A stretch of 64,000 nt of DNA from Neptunomonas concharum (GCF_008630635.1 NZ_CP043869.1:2108001-2172000), one strand, 5' to 3'; shown: positions 1 through 8,782, counted from the first letter of the stretch. Notes: generated by a model from the sequence alone, not told the origin. A program made the numbers and translations.

Positions 1-291
1 ATCGCTATCTGGACTGCCGTAGGCCATATCCCTGTTGGCAAAGTCGCAACCTATGGGCAAATCGCAAGATTGGCTGGCTTCCCTAATAGTGCCAGAGCCG
101 TGGGCCGAGCATTGGCTATCCTCCCTAGTGATACTCGCATCCCTTGGCATCGAGTTATCAACGCAAAAGGGCAAATATCTTTCCCCATAGCAAGTGAAAA
201 GTTTAAAGAGCAGGCCCTCAGGCTAACATCAGAGGGGATCTTGATTAAGCAGGGTAAAATTTCATTAACATTATTTGGTTGGGAGCTTTAA
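1..291 (+). CDS. Alkyltransferase-like (ATL/MGMT family) protein, 5' truncated by the window
   Basis: The reading frame is open from base 1 and ends at the TAA at 289-291, so the N-terminus lies outside the window. The visible 96 residues match the DNA-binding half of the O6-alkylguanine methyltransferase fold (IPVGKVATYGQIA, then SARAVGRAL, the recognition helix with the arginine finger). The active-site motif PCHRV of true methyltransferases reads PWHRV here, with Trp replacing the acceptor Cys. That is the hallmark of ATL proteins, which bind O6-alkylguanine and hand it to nucleotide excision repair without transferring the alkyl group. uvrC lies elsewhere in the window but is not linked to this gene. 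Confidence 0.88.
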   Translation: MAIWTAVGHIPVGKVATYGQIARLAGFPNSARAVGRALAILPSDTRIPWHRVINAKGQISFPIASEKFKEQALRLTSEGILIKQGKISLTLFGWEL

Positions 292-292
292 T

Positions 293-313
293 GAGGCTTT
301 GCACAAAGGCCTC
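293..313 (+). terminator. Terminator-like hairpin after the ATL gene
   Basis: GAGGC-TTTG pairs with CAAA-GGCCTC with one bulged G. The stem starts directly after the ATL stop codon and is followed by a short T run (TTTAG). It is weak compared with other terminators in the window. Confidence 0.4.
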
Positions 314-363
314 TTTAGTTCTATTGTTAGTTTTTGGTAAACACAAATCGATAGCCTCTCGAT

Positions 364-1509
364 ATGAGCAGTATGGATAGACGGCGCACGCTAGAAACCG
401 AAAATACAGAGCTAAAGCGTACCCTCAGGCTAACTGCGAAAAAAATTGAGCATAATGAGGCAACGCTGAAACGCTTTTTTGATGTAGAGCTACGTCTTCT
501 GGCGTGTAATCGTCTTGCTGAGCTCTTGGATCTATTATTAAACGATTTCAAGACAACATTTAAACTGTCTGATGTTCGCCTTGTACTCTTTGACCCTGAA
601 CACATCACCCGTGAGCTCTTAGAAAACTTTCTTCCGCACCATAGCAGCCAAATTCAGCTAGAGCCTAACCAGCGTTTCCTGAAACAGCTCTACCCTGCCA
701 AAAAACTATTAGCTGGTGAAATAAGCTCAGATGATAGAAAAGAGCTCTTCCCAAACAACCCTTACATTTTAAGTGCAGCGCTTTTACCCTTAGTTCGGCA
801 GGAGTGTCTTATTGGCAGCTTGCATCTAGGTGCTCAGGATATCCATCGCTACACAGTAGACTATCAATATGATTATTTAGAGCATCTTGCCTCGGTTATA
901 GCAGTGTGTATCGAGAACTGTATCAACCAAGAGAACCTACAGCGCCTAAGCACCTTTGATATGCTGACCAATGTTCACAACCGAAGGGCTTTTGATCAAG
1001 ATATTCTTAAAGAGGTGAACAGAGCAAACCGCAACAATGCTCCCCTCAGCTGTTTGTTTATTGATTTAGATTACTTTAAAGCCATTAACGATACCCATGG
1101 ACACCAAACTGGTGACCGGGTCTTAAAAACTATCGGCCTACTGCTGAAAAGGATACTTAGAAAAACCGACTTGATTGCTAGATACGGCGGCGAGGAATTT
1201 GCTATTTTACTGCCGGGATGTGCAGAAACTCAGGCACAGCAGGTCGCCGAAAACTTACGTAAACAGGTTGCATCGGAAATATTTCGAAGCTTAGAGGGGG
1301 TCCCCTTCAGGATCTCTACTTCTATAGGCTTTTCGACTTTTTACCCAGAACAACACCCAAACCCGCCCGATCTAAAAGAAGCGTCCGAGCACCTTGTTAG
1401 AATATCTGATGAGGCCTTATATCAAGCTAAGCATGAGGGGAGAAACTGCATCAGATTCAAGCCCTTTCCCAAACAGGCTGCAGACAACTCCCCTTTGCAT
1501 AGTGCATAA
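364..1509 (+). CDS. Diguanylate cyclase with N-terminal DUF484/GAF-like sensor domain
   Basis: This 381-residue soluble protein makes cyclic di-GMP from two GTP. Residues 1-35 form a charged helix. Residues 35-195 resemble the DUF484/GAF fold found in cytoplasmic sensor proteins. Residues 205-370 are a GGDEF domain opening with FDMLTNVHNRRAFDQD. The active-site motif is GGEEF at 275-279, and an RxxD product-inhibition site (RKTD) stands five residues before it, so the enzyme looks catalytically competent and feedback-inhibited. There is no membrane segment and no EAL domain. The ligand of the sensor domain cannot be read from sequence. It is transcribed convergently with the hemerythrin gene, with two bases between the stop codons. 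A second ATG lies three codons in; no strong ribosome site separates the two. Confidence 0.92.
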   Translation: MSSMDRRRTLETENTELKRTLRLTAKKIEHNEATLKRFFDVELRLLACNRLAELLDLLLNDFKTTFKLSDVRLVLFDPEHITRELLENFLPHHSSQIQLEPNQRFLKQLYPAKKLLAGEISSDDRKELFPNNPYILSAALLPLVRQECLIGSLHLGAQDIHRYTVDYQYDYLEHLASVIAVCIENCINQENLQRLSTFDMLTNVHNRRAFDQDILKEVNRANRNNAPLSCLFIDLDYFKAINDTHGHQTGDRVLKTIGLLLKRILRKTDLIARYGGEEFAILLPGCAETQAQQVAENLRKQVASEIFRSLEGVPFRISTSIGFSTFYPEQHPNPPDLKEASEHLVRISDEALYQAKHEGRNCIRFKPFPKQAADNSPLHSA

Positions 1510-1511
1510 CG

Positions 1512-2060
1512 TTATGCGTTCATATCTTGCATAAGCGCTTTATATAACTCTTTGTACTCCTCAGCCTGCTTCTCACCGAATAAAGGATCGGCCTCAGCAG
1601 GGAGAGAGATAGCAAGCTCTGCCCAATCCTTATCGCTAGCGACTGCAATCAGCTTAGGGAAAATATGCCCCTCTTCAAAGTCTAAATGCGCTTTTTCATT
1701 AAACACGAAGCTCTCTAAACGAGCAATAAACTCATCCATCGGAAGCACAGCGTCATGGAGAATCCCGTCAATAACCTCTAATAAATCACCACCGATCCCT
1801 TTAAGCTCTTGATGGGCAACTTCACAGTCAGCCATTACTTTATCCAGCTCCGCATCCCTCCCTTTGAAAAAAGCATACATCTTATCTTCTCTAGGGTGGT
1901 GGTGATGCTCTGCATAATTGGCAATGTAACCAATAACATCAGCCATCAAACTAAAATTGGGCTCTCCATCATGCTTTAGCTTTTCAACTTTCTTCTCAAG
2001 GATTTCTAATAGCTTACTGAGGTTCACATGATCTTGATGCAACTCGGATACCACTGTCAT
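1512..2060 (-). CDS. Hemerythrin HHE-domain protein
   Basis: This 182-residue protein is a cytoplasmic four-helix di-iron protein that binds O2 or NO or takes part in iron and nitrosative-stress handling. Metal ligands of the HHE family are visible: HQDH near residue 8, a His-rich HHHHPRED run near 53 giving HxxxE, a mid-protein His (VAHQE), and HLDFEEGH near 125. Length is typical for the family. The start is set by a strong ribosome site, GGGAGGAG, seven bases before the ATG. Upstream lie a perfect FNR/ANR box and a 24-base dyad (separate entries), which points to induction at low oxygen or under NO. A role in NO or oxygen sensing is inferred. Confidence 0.9.
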   Translation of the reverse strand: MTVVSELHQDHVNLSKLLEILEKKVEKLKHDGEPNFSLMADVIGYIANYAEHHHHPREDKMYAFFKGRDAELDKVMADCEVAHQELKGIGGDLLEVIDGILHDAVLPMDEFIARLESFVFNEKAHLDFEEGHIFPKLIAVASDKDWAELAISLPAEADPLFGEKQAEEYKELYKALMQDMNA

Positions 2061-2090
2061 ATTGACTCCTCCCGTTTACTGGTTCTTTAC

Positions 2091-2114
2091 CCTATAACGA
2101 AGGTCCGTTATAGG
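2091..2114. promoter_or_regulatory. Perfect inverted repeat in the hemerythrin promoter
   Basis: CCTATAACG and CGTTATAGG flank a six-base centre, giving nine perfect base pairs of dyad symmetry 31-54 bases upstream of the hemerythrin start. On the minus strand it contains a TATAGG sequence that could serve as a -10 element, so a protein bound here would block or modulate the promoter. The binding protein is unknown. Confidence 0.5.
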
Positions 2115-2116
2115 TC

Positions 2117-2130
2117 TTGATGAGGATCAA
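2117..2130. promoter_or_regulatory. FNR/ANR/DNR box upstream of the hemerythrin gene
   Basis: TTGATGAGGATCAA matches the FNR-family consensus TTGAT-N4-ATCAA at all ten defined positions. Its centre is about 63 bases upstream of the start codon and about 40 bases upstream of a transcription start predicted from the TATAGG element. That is the spacing of a class II activated promoter. Confidence 0.7.
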
Positions 2131-2238
2131 GAAAGCGCAAGCTGACAACTACACCTTAAGTCTAGTTTTCCAAACTGTGCTCAAGAACAACCAATGAAAG
2201 TTAACATTTTCGGTATCTACATCTGTTTGACAAAAAAC

Positions 2239-2850
2239 TTATATAACAGTTTCCAAAAGTGTATTGTGCAGGTGTTTCAATGAAGAGAAGCGATGATCGG
2301 TCAGCTCCGGCCAATGGTGCTCATCTGATTGATAAACATGAACAGTTGTACAATGAGCGGCACGTCCTGCCAATAAATCATACCGATAATCTCCGATCAT
2401 CAATAACGATGCAGGCGGTACTTTCCATTTTTTAGCCAAATGCTGGATGCCCTGAGGGTCTGGCTTAGGAGTGGCCTCGTCACGGCCAATGACCTCAGCT
2501 TCGCAGAAGTACTGGGAGACGCCAAGCGCATCTAAAGAAAGCAATGCAAATTCACGAGTATTACGCGTTAGAATACCCAAAGTGCACGCCTGGGATGCCA
2601 GATAATCGAGTAACCCGTATATCCCGTCGGCAGGTTTAGCCTGTAAAGCATAAAAGTGCTCTAGCTGGTCTAAGCGTTCAGATTTTTCTAGACGAAGCGC
2701 CTCCGGTAAAGCATTCAGGTGGGCTAGAATATCCTCACTTTGCGGGATCCCTAACTCATTCCGAATATGCTCAAAATCATGTACCGGCTGAGTTAACGTA
2801 CCATCTAGATCAAACACCCAGTGGCGGAACTCGTTGAGGGCCTTAGCCAT
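2239..2850 (-). CDS. HAD-superfamily phosphatase (phosphoglycolate phosphatase-like, subfamily IA)
   Basis: This 203-residue HAD hydrolase has all four motifs: FDLDGTLT with the nucleophile Asp near residue 15, LTRN (motif II Thr) near 95, KPDP (motif III Lys) near 129, and GDYRYDLLAG (motif IV) near 152. A helical cap sits between motifs I and II, as in subfamily IA. The likely reaction is dephosphorylation of a small phosphorylated metabolite; the substrate is not readable. It overlaps the 3' end of the upstream AlbA_2-domain gene by eight bases, so the two are translationally coupled. It is distinct from the second HAD gene at 51848-52516. Confidence 0.9.
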   Translation of the reverse strand: MAKALNEFRHWVFDLDGTLTQPVHDFEHIRNELGIPQSEDILAHLNALPEALRLEKSERLDQLEHFYALQAKPADGIYGLLDYLASQACTLGILTRNTREFALLSLDALGVSQYFCEAEVIGRDEATPKPDPQGIQHLAKKWKVPPASLLMIGDYRYDLLAGRAAHCTTVHVYQSDEHHWPELTDHRFSSLKHLHNTLLETVI

Positions 2851-3661
2851 CTATATGGCTCTTTTTATCTTGAGTTAAAGACTCACTTAAACGATCCATT
2901 TTTTCTTCAAGGCGCTGCAGCGCTCGTTGCTGAGTTTCAATATAGGAGGTTTCAAGCAGATGCCGTTCAAGTTTTTCTAAACTCTCTTGGCTATCTTTTA
3001 GAGTTTGCAACAAGTTACGAGAACGCTTTTTGGTACTATCGGTTAGGCTACCTAATCGCCCCAGCGTTCTTTGAAGCTGATCATCCAGATCATGAATATG
3101 CTCAGCAACCGCGCTCATATCACGGCTTAACGATAAGTTGATACCACCAACTTGGCTTTCTAGTTGAGAAACAGCCGTTCGAAACCGCGAAAGAAACTTC
3201 TCCCCCTCCCGATCCATAAACACCAAAAGTAACTCCTCAGGGTAGAGCGCCCTATTCCGCCCTTCTGTTCTAATGGAGTACTCACCACGAGGAGAGCAAT
3301 AAGGCTTTAGATTGCCACTAGGAACCTCGATTCTCATCACCGGCTTAAGGCGTAAGTTTTCAATGTAGATCTGAATCTCCACATTGGGATAGCAGTCAGT
3401 TGCCTTATTTATAATCATTAGGCGTGCATTATCATCAACTTCACAGCCAACGATTTTACCTCTTTGCACGCCGTCTTCGGTAGTGAACTCATCAACACCA
3501 ATAAGCAGCGTGCCTCCAAAAGGCGCATTGGCAAGTGCCACTAGATCACTGCTTTTGACGCCACTGGCCTCACGCTTGAAATCCACATTAGCCGTTTCGG
3601 CAGCAGACAGCATCTGACGGGTCCGTTGTGTCAGACGCTGATACTCTCGCTTAATAGGCAT
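2843..3661 (-). CDS. AlbA_2 (Schlafen-type) domain protein with C-terminal coiled coil
   Basis: The 272-residue product starts with an AlbA_2 putative nucleic-acid-binding domain, recognisable from VDFKREASGVKSSDLVALAN (about residues 27-46) and GGTLLIGVDE (about 49-58), and continuing to about residue 150 with YSIRTEGRNR. Residues 160-270 are rich in Leu, Glu, Lys and Arg and predict a long coiled coil, which suggests oligomerisation or filament-like assembly. AlbA_2 proteins are often called ATP-binding or transcriptional regulators, but their biochemistry is poorly known. The gene sits between a small membrane-protein gene and a HAD phosphatase gene on the same strand, with tight spacing, so an operon is likely. 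Confidence 0.82.
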   Translation of the reverse strand: MPIKREYQRLTQRTRQMLSAAETANVDFKREASGVKSSDLVALANAPFGGTLLIGVDEFTTEDGVQRGKIVGCEVDDNARLMIINKATDCYPNVEIQIYIENLRLKPVMRIEVPSGNLKPYCSPRGEYSIRTEGRNRALYPEELLLVFMDREGEKFLSRFRTAVSQLESQVGGINLSLSRDMSAVAEHIHDLDDQLQRTLGRLGSLTDSTKKRSRNLLQTLKDSQESLEKLERHLLETSYIETQQRALQRLEEKMDRLSESLTQDKKSHIDG

Positions 3662-3669
3662 CCAATCAG

Positions 3670-4056
3670 TTATTTATAAAGATCATCATTGAAAGGATCA
3701 ACTGGGTCTTGCAGCATTTGGTCGTCACTGAAATACAAAACGCGCCCTTCAAACTTCAACCCTTTGCTTGCAAACCAACGCTCGGTATCTTCGCGCCCCT
3801 CTTCTGCATTGCCGACCTGCATTGAAGCCATCATGATACGGTAGAAATAGAGTCCGAATAATGCAGCAGCCGCGCCTAGAAAAAAGTCAGAAGCCAGAGC
3901 AAATAACAGTGCGATGACCGCTACAATCCACACACGGCTAGCACGAGCAGACTTAGCAACCTCATTCGCAAGATCATACTGATCCTGATACTTTAAATAA
4001 CGACGAAAATTCTGCTGTAAGTTAAATTTATCTTCAGAAAGTAACTTGCGATCCAT
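3670..4056 (-). CDS. Small membrane protein of unknown function
   Basis: I do not recognise a family. The 128-residue product has a charged N-terminal helix (to about residue 45), a hydrophobic segment of about 32 residues around 45-78 (one long or two short membrane helices with an Asp in the middle), and an acidic C-terminal tail. The start at 4056 was chosen because AAAGGTG stands seven bases upstream; an upstream in-frame start at 4089 would add 11 residues without a clear ribosome site. It precedes the AlbA_2 gene by eight bases on the same strand, so the two may work together. Confidence 0.72.
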   Translation of the reverse strand: MDRKLLSEDKFNLQQNFRRYLKYQDQYDLANEVAKSARASRVWIVAVIALLFALASDFFLGAAAALFGLYFYRIMMASMQVGNAEEGREDTERWFASKGLKFEGRVLYFSDDQMLQDPVDPFNDDLYK

Positions 4057-4132
4057 CAGTACACCTTTATCAACAATATAAAAATACATTAAACCCAGTT
4101 CTATCAGAACCGTAGATTAGCTATTAGTTCTA

Positions 4133-6763
4133 TCACGCCAAACTTTTGCTAACAACTTCAAAAACATCACGCGACAACTCGCCAGAATCCATAATCCGCT
4201 GCAGCTCTTCCCTCATCATCCCCTGGCGATCAGCAGGGTAGCGTTTCCATCGAGTCAATGGCGTAACTAAGCGGGAGGCTATTTGAGGGTTGAGATTATT
4301 GAGCTCAATAATCTGATCAGCCAGGAAACGATACCCGCTGCCATCCATTGCATGGAAGTTAACGGGATTTAAACTGCTAAATCCAGAAATCAAGCTACGC
4401 ACCTTATTTGGGTTACGCATATTAAATGACTCGTGCTGCATCAGCTGTTTTACGGTATTTAGTGCCCCTTTACTCGGGTTAGACGCTTGCACCGATAACC
4501 ATTGGTTCACAACCAGAGGCTCATTTTTCCAGCGAAGATAGAACTGCTCTAAGATTACTTCGGCTGCTTTTGCGTAGGGCGAGTGCACAACTAATGCCAA
4601 CGCTGCCATGCTATCTGTCATGTTATCAGCGTCCTGAAACTGCGTCAGTGCACGCTCCAACTGCTCTGGTTTACCGGTTTTCATCAGGTAGCTGAGAGCG
4701 AGATTCTTTAATGCTCGCCGAGCAATGCTTGTAGCATCCGGAGCATACTTTTCAGATACATTACAGCGGTCATAAACAGCAATTAACTCAGACGACAACG
4801 CTTCTGCTAATGTTTTAATCACGAATTCACGTACAGCATGAATAGCATCGACATCTATAATATCCGATAGCTCACTCAAATAGGCTTCTGTCGGTAATGT
4901 GAGCACTTTGGAAACCATTGCCTGATCTAAAGATAGATCAGTGAGTACCGCGCGATAAGCTGCCGTCAGTCGATTATCTAACACCAGTTCATTACCGGCC
5001 TGATACTCGCCAATTAATTCTTGAAGGATATCAACACCCAGCTTTTGTGCCGCCTCCCAACGATTAAAGCCATCTGAATCATGGCTCATCAAGAAAACCA
5101 GATCATCTCGCTGATAGCCGTAATGGAGTTTTACGGGTGCTGAGAAGCTTCTCAGTAATGAAGGAATGGGCTTTTCTTCGATCTCTGTAAAGGAGAAACG
5201 TTGCTCAGCCTCTTTTAGCTCAAGCACTTGGGTAGTTTCGCCATTAGACAGCATCATATCCTGCCCACTTTTTCCCAGTAAGCCTACACTCACGGGGATA
5301 TGGAACGGTGCTTTTTCACTCTGCCCAGGAGTCGCTGGACAACGTTGCTTGAGGATCAAGGTATAGATTTGCTGAGACGCGTCATACTCATCCGATACGT
5401 CGATCACCGGTGTGCCCGCTTGGGAGTACCAAAGGCGAAACTGGCTAAGATCAATCCCAGACGCATCTTCCATCGCCTGCACAAAGTCATCAGTGGTTAC
5501 CGCTTGGCCGTCATGACGCTCAAAATAGAGATCACTACCTTTACGGAAGTTTTCAGCGCCCAACAGCGTATGGATCATACGAACCACCTCAGCGCCCTTC
5601 TCATAGATGGTCATTGTGTAAAAGTTGGAAATTTCGATAAAAGACGCAGGCCGAATCGGGTGAGCCATTGGGCCGGCATCTTCTGCAAACTGCGCAGTAC
5701 GCAGGAGTGATACATCTTCAACGCGCTTGACAGTTCGAGAGTTCATATCCGCTGAAAACTCAGCGTCACGAAACACCGTAAAGCCCTCTTTAAGGCTTAA
5801 CTGAAACCAATCCCGACAGGTCACGCGATTGCCCGACCAGTTATGAAAATACTCATGGGCAACGACGCCTTCTACTCGCTGGAAACCAGCATCAGTCGTC
5901 GTTTCAGGGTGTGCTAAAACACAGGAGGTGTTAAAAATATTTAAGCCCTTATTCTCCATGGCCCCCATGTTAAAAAAGTCTACAGCGACAATCATATAGA
6001 TATCGAGATCGTATTCCCGCCCATAAACCTCTTCATCCCAACGCATCGACTTTTTCAGGGAAATCATCGCATAATCAAGCTTGTCTAAGTCTTTTTCTGC
6101 AGCAAAGATTTGCAAGGTGACTTCACGACCACTACCCGTAACATAACGGTCTTCGATAAATGCCAGATCCCCTGCCACCAAAGCAAATAGATAAGCAGGC
6201 TTGGGGAAAGGGTCTTCCCAAGTTACCCAGTGCCGATCACCATCAGCATCGCCACTCGCTACCGGATTACCGTTGGAGAGCAAAACAGGATACGCGGCTT
6301 TATCGGCTTCTATTGTCGTGGTAAATACCGACATCACATCGGGGCGATCCAAATAAAAGGTGATACGTCGAAATCCTTCAGCCTCGCACTGAGTACAGTA
6401 CATACCATCAGAGCGATATAACCCCTCAAGTGCTGTATTCTGGTCCGGATAAATTTCTGTGACCGTTTCTAATACAAAAACATCAGGCACATCGTTAATT
6501 GATAAGCTTTCTTCGGAACGACGATAGTCTTGTTCAGCAAGTACCTGATCATTAACCGCTACTCGACACAGAACCAGATCCTTATCCCCTTGCAGCACCA
6601 GCGCGCTATTCTTAGAGAGGCTTTGGGGGTTGCGTCTAATCTGTAAACGCGCTTTAACGAGTGTCGCGTCGGCTTGCAGTTCAAAACGTAAATCGGTTTT
6701 TTCGATTAAAAACTCAGGAACCTGATAGTCTTTAAGGTAAATCACTTGCGGCTGCTGTGGCAT
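4133..6763 (-). CDS. pepN: Aminopeptidase N (M1 family)
   Basis: This 876-residue cytoplasmic zinc aminopeptidase releases N-terminal residues from peptides in the last steps of protein breakdown. It has the substrate-binding motif GAMENKGLN and the zinc site HEYFHNW (HExxH) about 36 residues later. The third zinc ligand is the Glu in SLKEGFTVFRD. Length matches the E. coli enzyme (870), including the C-terminal helical domain of the DUF3458 type. The next gene upstream on the same strand, a DUF2797 gene, ends 14 bases before it. No frameshift or missing catalytic residue is visible. Confidence 0.97.
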   Translation of the reverse strand: MPQQPQVIYLKDYQVPEFLIEKTDLRFELQADATLVKARLQIRRNPQSLSKNSALVLQGDKDLVLCRVAVNDQVLAEQDYRRSEESLSINDVPDVFVLETVTEIYPDQNTALEGLYRSDGMYCTQCEAEGFRRITFYLDRPDVMSVFTTTIEADKAAYPVLLSNGNPVASGDADGDRHWVTWEDPFPKPAYLFALVAGDLAFIEDRYVTGSGREVTLQIFAAEKDLDKLDYAMISLKKSMRWDEEVYGREYDLDIYMIVAVDFFNMGAMENKGLNIFNTSCVLAHPETTTDAGFQRVEGVVAHEYFHNWSGNRVTCRDWFQLSLKEGFTVFRDAEFSADMNSRTVKRVEDVSLLRTAQFAEDAGPMAHPIRPASFIEISNFYTMTIYEKGAEVVRMIHTLLGAENFRKGSDLYFERHDGQAVTTDDFVQAMEDASGIDLSQFRLWYSQAGTPVIDVSDEYDASQQIYTLILKQRCPATPGQSEKAPFHIPVSVGLLGKSGQDMMLSNGETTQVLELKEAEQRFSFTEIEEKPIPSLLRSFSAPVKLHYGYQRDDLVFLMSHDSDGFNRWEAAQKLGVDILQELIGEYQAGNELVLDNRLTAAYRAVLTDLSLDQAMVSKVLTLPTEAYLSELSDIIDVDAIHAVREFVIKTLAEALSSELIAVYDRCNVSEKYAPDATSIARRALKNLALSYLMKTGKPEQLERALTQFQDADNMTDSMAALALVVHSPYAKAAEVILEQFYLRWKNEPLVVNQWLSVQASNPSKGALNTVKQLMQHESFNMRNPNKVRSLISGFSSLNPVNFHAMDGSGYRFLADQIIELNNLNPQIASRLVTPLTRWKRYPADRQGMMREELQRIMDSGELSRDVFEVVSKSLA

Positions 6764-6777
6764 GTAGGGTCTAACCT

Positions 6778-7608
6778 CTATTCCGAACTCAATGTAATCT
6801 TATAAGACGTGTATTTTCTTAGGTTAATCACCCCAGTATCCAGCATAAGATACTGTCCTTTGATACCCAATAAAACGCCATCAACGTCTGGTTTTTTATC
6901 CAGATTATGAGTTACAACTTTAGTAGGATACTGCAACACAGGGTAAGCAATTTCAACCACTTCTCCTTCTAAAATTGGCTGAATCGACTGTAATCCATGG
7001 CTATTTTGTAATTGGGTTATCTCTTCTTGGCAGCGCAGATACATCTCTTCACGTAATTTGATCATCTCTAACGGCTCAACAGCGCCTTTCAACATAGCTC
7101 GCCAGTTAGTCCGGTCAGAGATGTACTCACCATAGATTCGTTCTACCAAACCCGACAAAATGCGAGCACTCACGCGAAAGGCGGGGATCGCTTGTATCGC
7201 GCCTTGATCAATCCAGCGAGTCGGAACTTGCGTTCCTCGAGTAATACCAACCTTAAGGCCTGAGGCATTGGACAGATATACAATATGCGGCACAAAGCAA
7301 TGCTGTTCTCCCCACGCTGAATCTCGACAACTGCCCTGATGAAAATGGCACTTTTCCGGGCTCATAATACAGCTATCGCATTGAGGCAACTTCGTAAAGC
7401 AGGGATAGCAAAAGCCTTGGCTAAAGCTCTTTTTCGTTTTTCTACCACAATGTAAACAGTTGATGGCTCCAGCGTATGAGAGCGAAATACGCTTACCCAA
7501 TAGCTCATTCATTTCGATCAGCTGATCCCCTAGGGATAACTGATAACGCACAACCTCACCCAACTCTGCACGCATCTTACTCAGCGCACCCTCACCTAAT
7601 ATTTGCAT
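6778..7608 (-). CDS. DUF2797 family protein
   Basis: This 276-residue protein is recognisable as DUF2797. It has a zinc-ribbon-like region, CLHCGR...CYPCF, followed by CDSC and a Cys/His pair (residues about 52-95), then the family signature VYLSNASGLKVGITRGTQVPTRW around 110-132, and a C-terminal beta-rich domain. The function of the family is unknown; the Cys/His clusters suggest one or two structural zincs, and the GxTR segment resembles small nucleic-acid-binding or GIY-YIG-like folds. It is the upstream gene of pepN and follows the YeaC-like gene by 14 bases, so co-transcription is likely. Confidence 0.85.
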   Translation of the reverse strand: MQILGEGALSKMRAELGEVVRYQLSLGDQLIEMNELLGKRISLSYAGAINCLHCGRKTKKSFSQGFCYPCFTKLPQCDSCIMSPEKCHFHQGSCRDSAWGEQHCFVPHIVYLSNASGLKVGITRGTQVPTRWIDQGAIQAIPAFRVSARILSGLVERIYGEYISDRTNWRAMLKGAVEPLEMIKLREEMYLRCQEEITQLQNSHGLQSIQPILEGEVVEIAYPVLQYPTKVVTHNLDKKPDVDGVLLGIKGQYLMLDTGVINLRKYTSYKITLSSE

Positions 7609-7622
7609 GCTACCGTCGTATT

Positions 7623-7886
7623 TTAGTGGTTAATTATTTTAAGAACATCTGGTTGCAATGGATCTGAACCATGTTGCGTTCCATCTTTTTTCGTTCGATC
7701 TATAAATCCTACACGTTGCTCTTCGGGTAGGTATTTCTCATCATAAGCAATGACCGCACGCATGCAGGTCTCTCGCTGCTCATCTGTCAGCTTCTGACCG
7801 GTGGGCCACTTACCTAACTCTATCGCACGTTTTAGCGATGTATGCATCTCAGGCGTCATCGCGTTGATCAGCTCGTCATACGTCAT
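7623..7886 (-). CDS. YeaC-like DUF1315 family protein
   Basis: This 87-residue protein resembles the E. coli YeaC/DUF1315 family, with a helical N-terminus (MTYDELINAMTPEMH) and the conserved stretch GKWPTGQKLTDEQRETCM followed by YDEKYLPEEQRVGF. The function is unknown. Many gammaproteobacteria carry it as a small cytoplasmic protein. The ATG follows the ribosome site GAGGAAGAG. It is transcribed ahead of the DUF2797 gene and pepN, probably as one unit. Confidence 0.82.
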   Translation of the reverse strand: MTYDELINAMTPEMHTSLKRAIELGKWPTGQKLTDEQRETCMRAVIAYDEKYLPEEQRVGFIDRTKKDGTQHGSDPLQPDVLKIINH

Positions 7887-7920
7887 TGGCTCTCTTCCTC
7901 AAAATAGATAATTACAGATG

Positions 7921-8763
7921 CTAAATATGGCGTCTAAAGATCACTTTAACCAAAGGGACGGCCAATAGCCCCGCGACCAGCCCTGCCAGGTGCGCCGTAT
8001 TGGCAATGGCACCAAAGCCTATCGCTTCTAAAAGCCCGGTATATCCCAGCACTAACCAAAACACCATGAAGACAAATAAGGCTGAGGGAAACCCAAAAAA
8101 AGCGATGCGTGCCTGCTTATCCCATAGCCAAGTATACGCAAGAATCGCAAACACAACGCCGGATAACCCTCCAAACATGGGGCCTGACACCCAGAACTGG
8201 GCCACATTAGACAACACTGCGGCCCAAGCAAACAAGAGTAGATAAATACCTATTCCCTGCAACTGCTCTATTCGACGACCAATAACCCAGATCCATAATC
8301 CGTTAAACAAAATATGAGGAAGGTTAAAGTGCATAAAAACCGGTGAAATAAATCGCCAGACTTCAAAAGAGTGCAATGACTCCAGCAGGTGCGAATAGAT
8401 CAATTGCTGATTAATAAAGTGAAAGTCTGTAATGGTTAGCCAGTGCATTAACTCATAACGACTGCCAAAACCTATGGCTACAGAGATAACGATACTAACA
8501 AGCAAAATACCTGTGGTCATCGGGAACTTTAGCGGGTTGATCCGCTGTCTTAACGGTCTTCGAACACTGATCTGTTGAAGGTCGGCACCGCTTTTCCATT
8601 GTTCAAAAATGAAGCGCACCCGATCTGCATTGACATGCTGAGGCACCCACAGCGTTTGCCTTTCCTCATCTTCAACAATACGATGTGGAATTTCATTTCG
8701 CCAAAGAAACTCAGCAAACTCGCCTAAGTCGATACTCAAAGGCACATCAAACACTTTTATCAT
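7921..8763 (-). CDS. Rhomboid-family intramembrane serine protease (GlpG-like)
   Basis: This 280-residue protein starts with a cytoplasmic domain of about 90 residues resembling GlpG and continues with about six membrane helices. The rhomboid signature is complete: HILFN (oxyanion-side His and Asn) in the second helix, the nucleophile Ser in GLSGVVF (GxSG), and the catalytic His in AHLAGLVAGLL in the last helix. Such proteases cleave membrane proteins within or near the lipid bilayer; GlpG takes part in membrane-protein quality control. The substrate here is unknown. It is on the same strand as its neighbours, 19 bases after the metallophosphoesterase gene. Confidence 0.93.
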   Translation of the reverse strand: MIKVFDVPLSIDLGEFAEFLWRNEIPHRIVEDEERQTLWVPQHVNADRVRFIFEQWKSGADLQQISVRRPLRQRINPLKFPMTTGILLVSIVISVAIGFGSRYELMHWLTITDFHFINQQLIYSHLLESLHSFEVWRFISPVFMHFNLPHILFNGLWIWVIGRRIEQLQGIGIYLLLFAWAAVLSNVAQFWVSGPMFGGLSGVVFAILAYTWLWDKQARIAFFGFPSALFVFMVFWLVLGYTGLLEAIGFGAIANTAHLAGLVAGLLAVPLVKVIFRRHI

Positions 8764-8782
8764 AGGTCGCGATACCCTTTCA

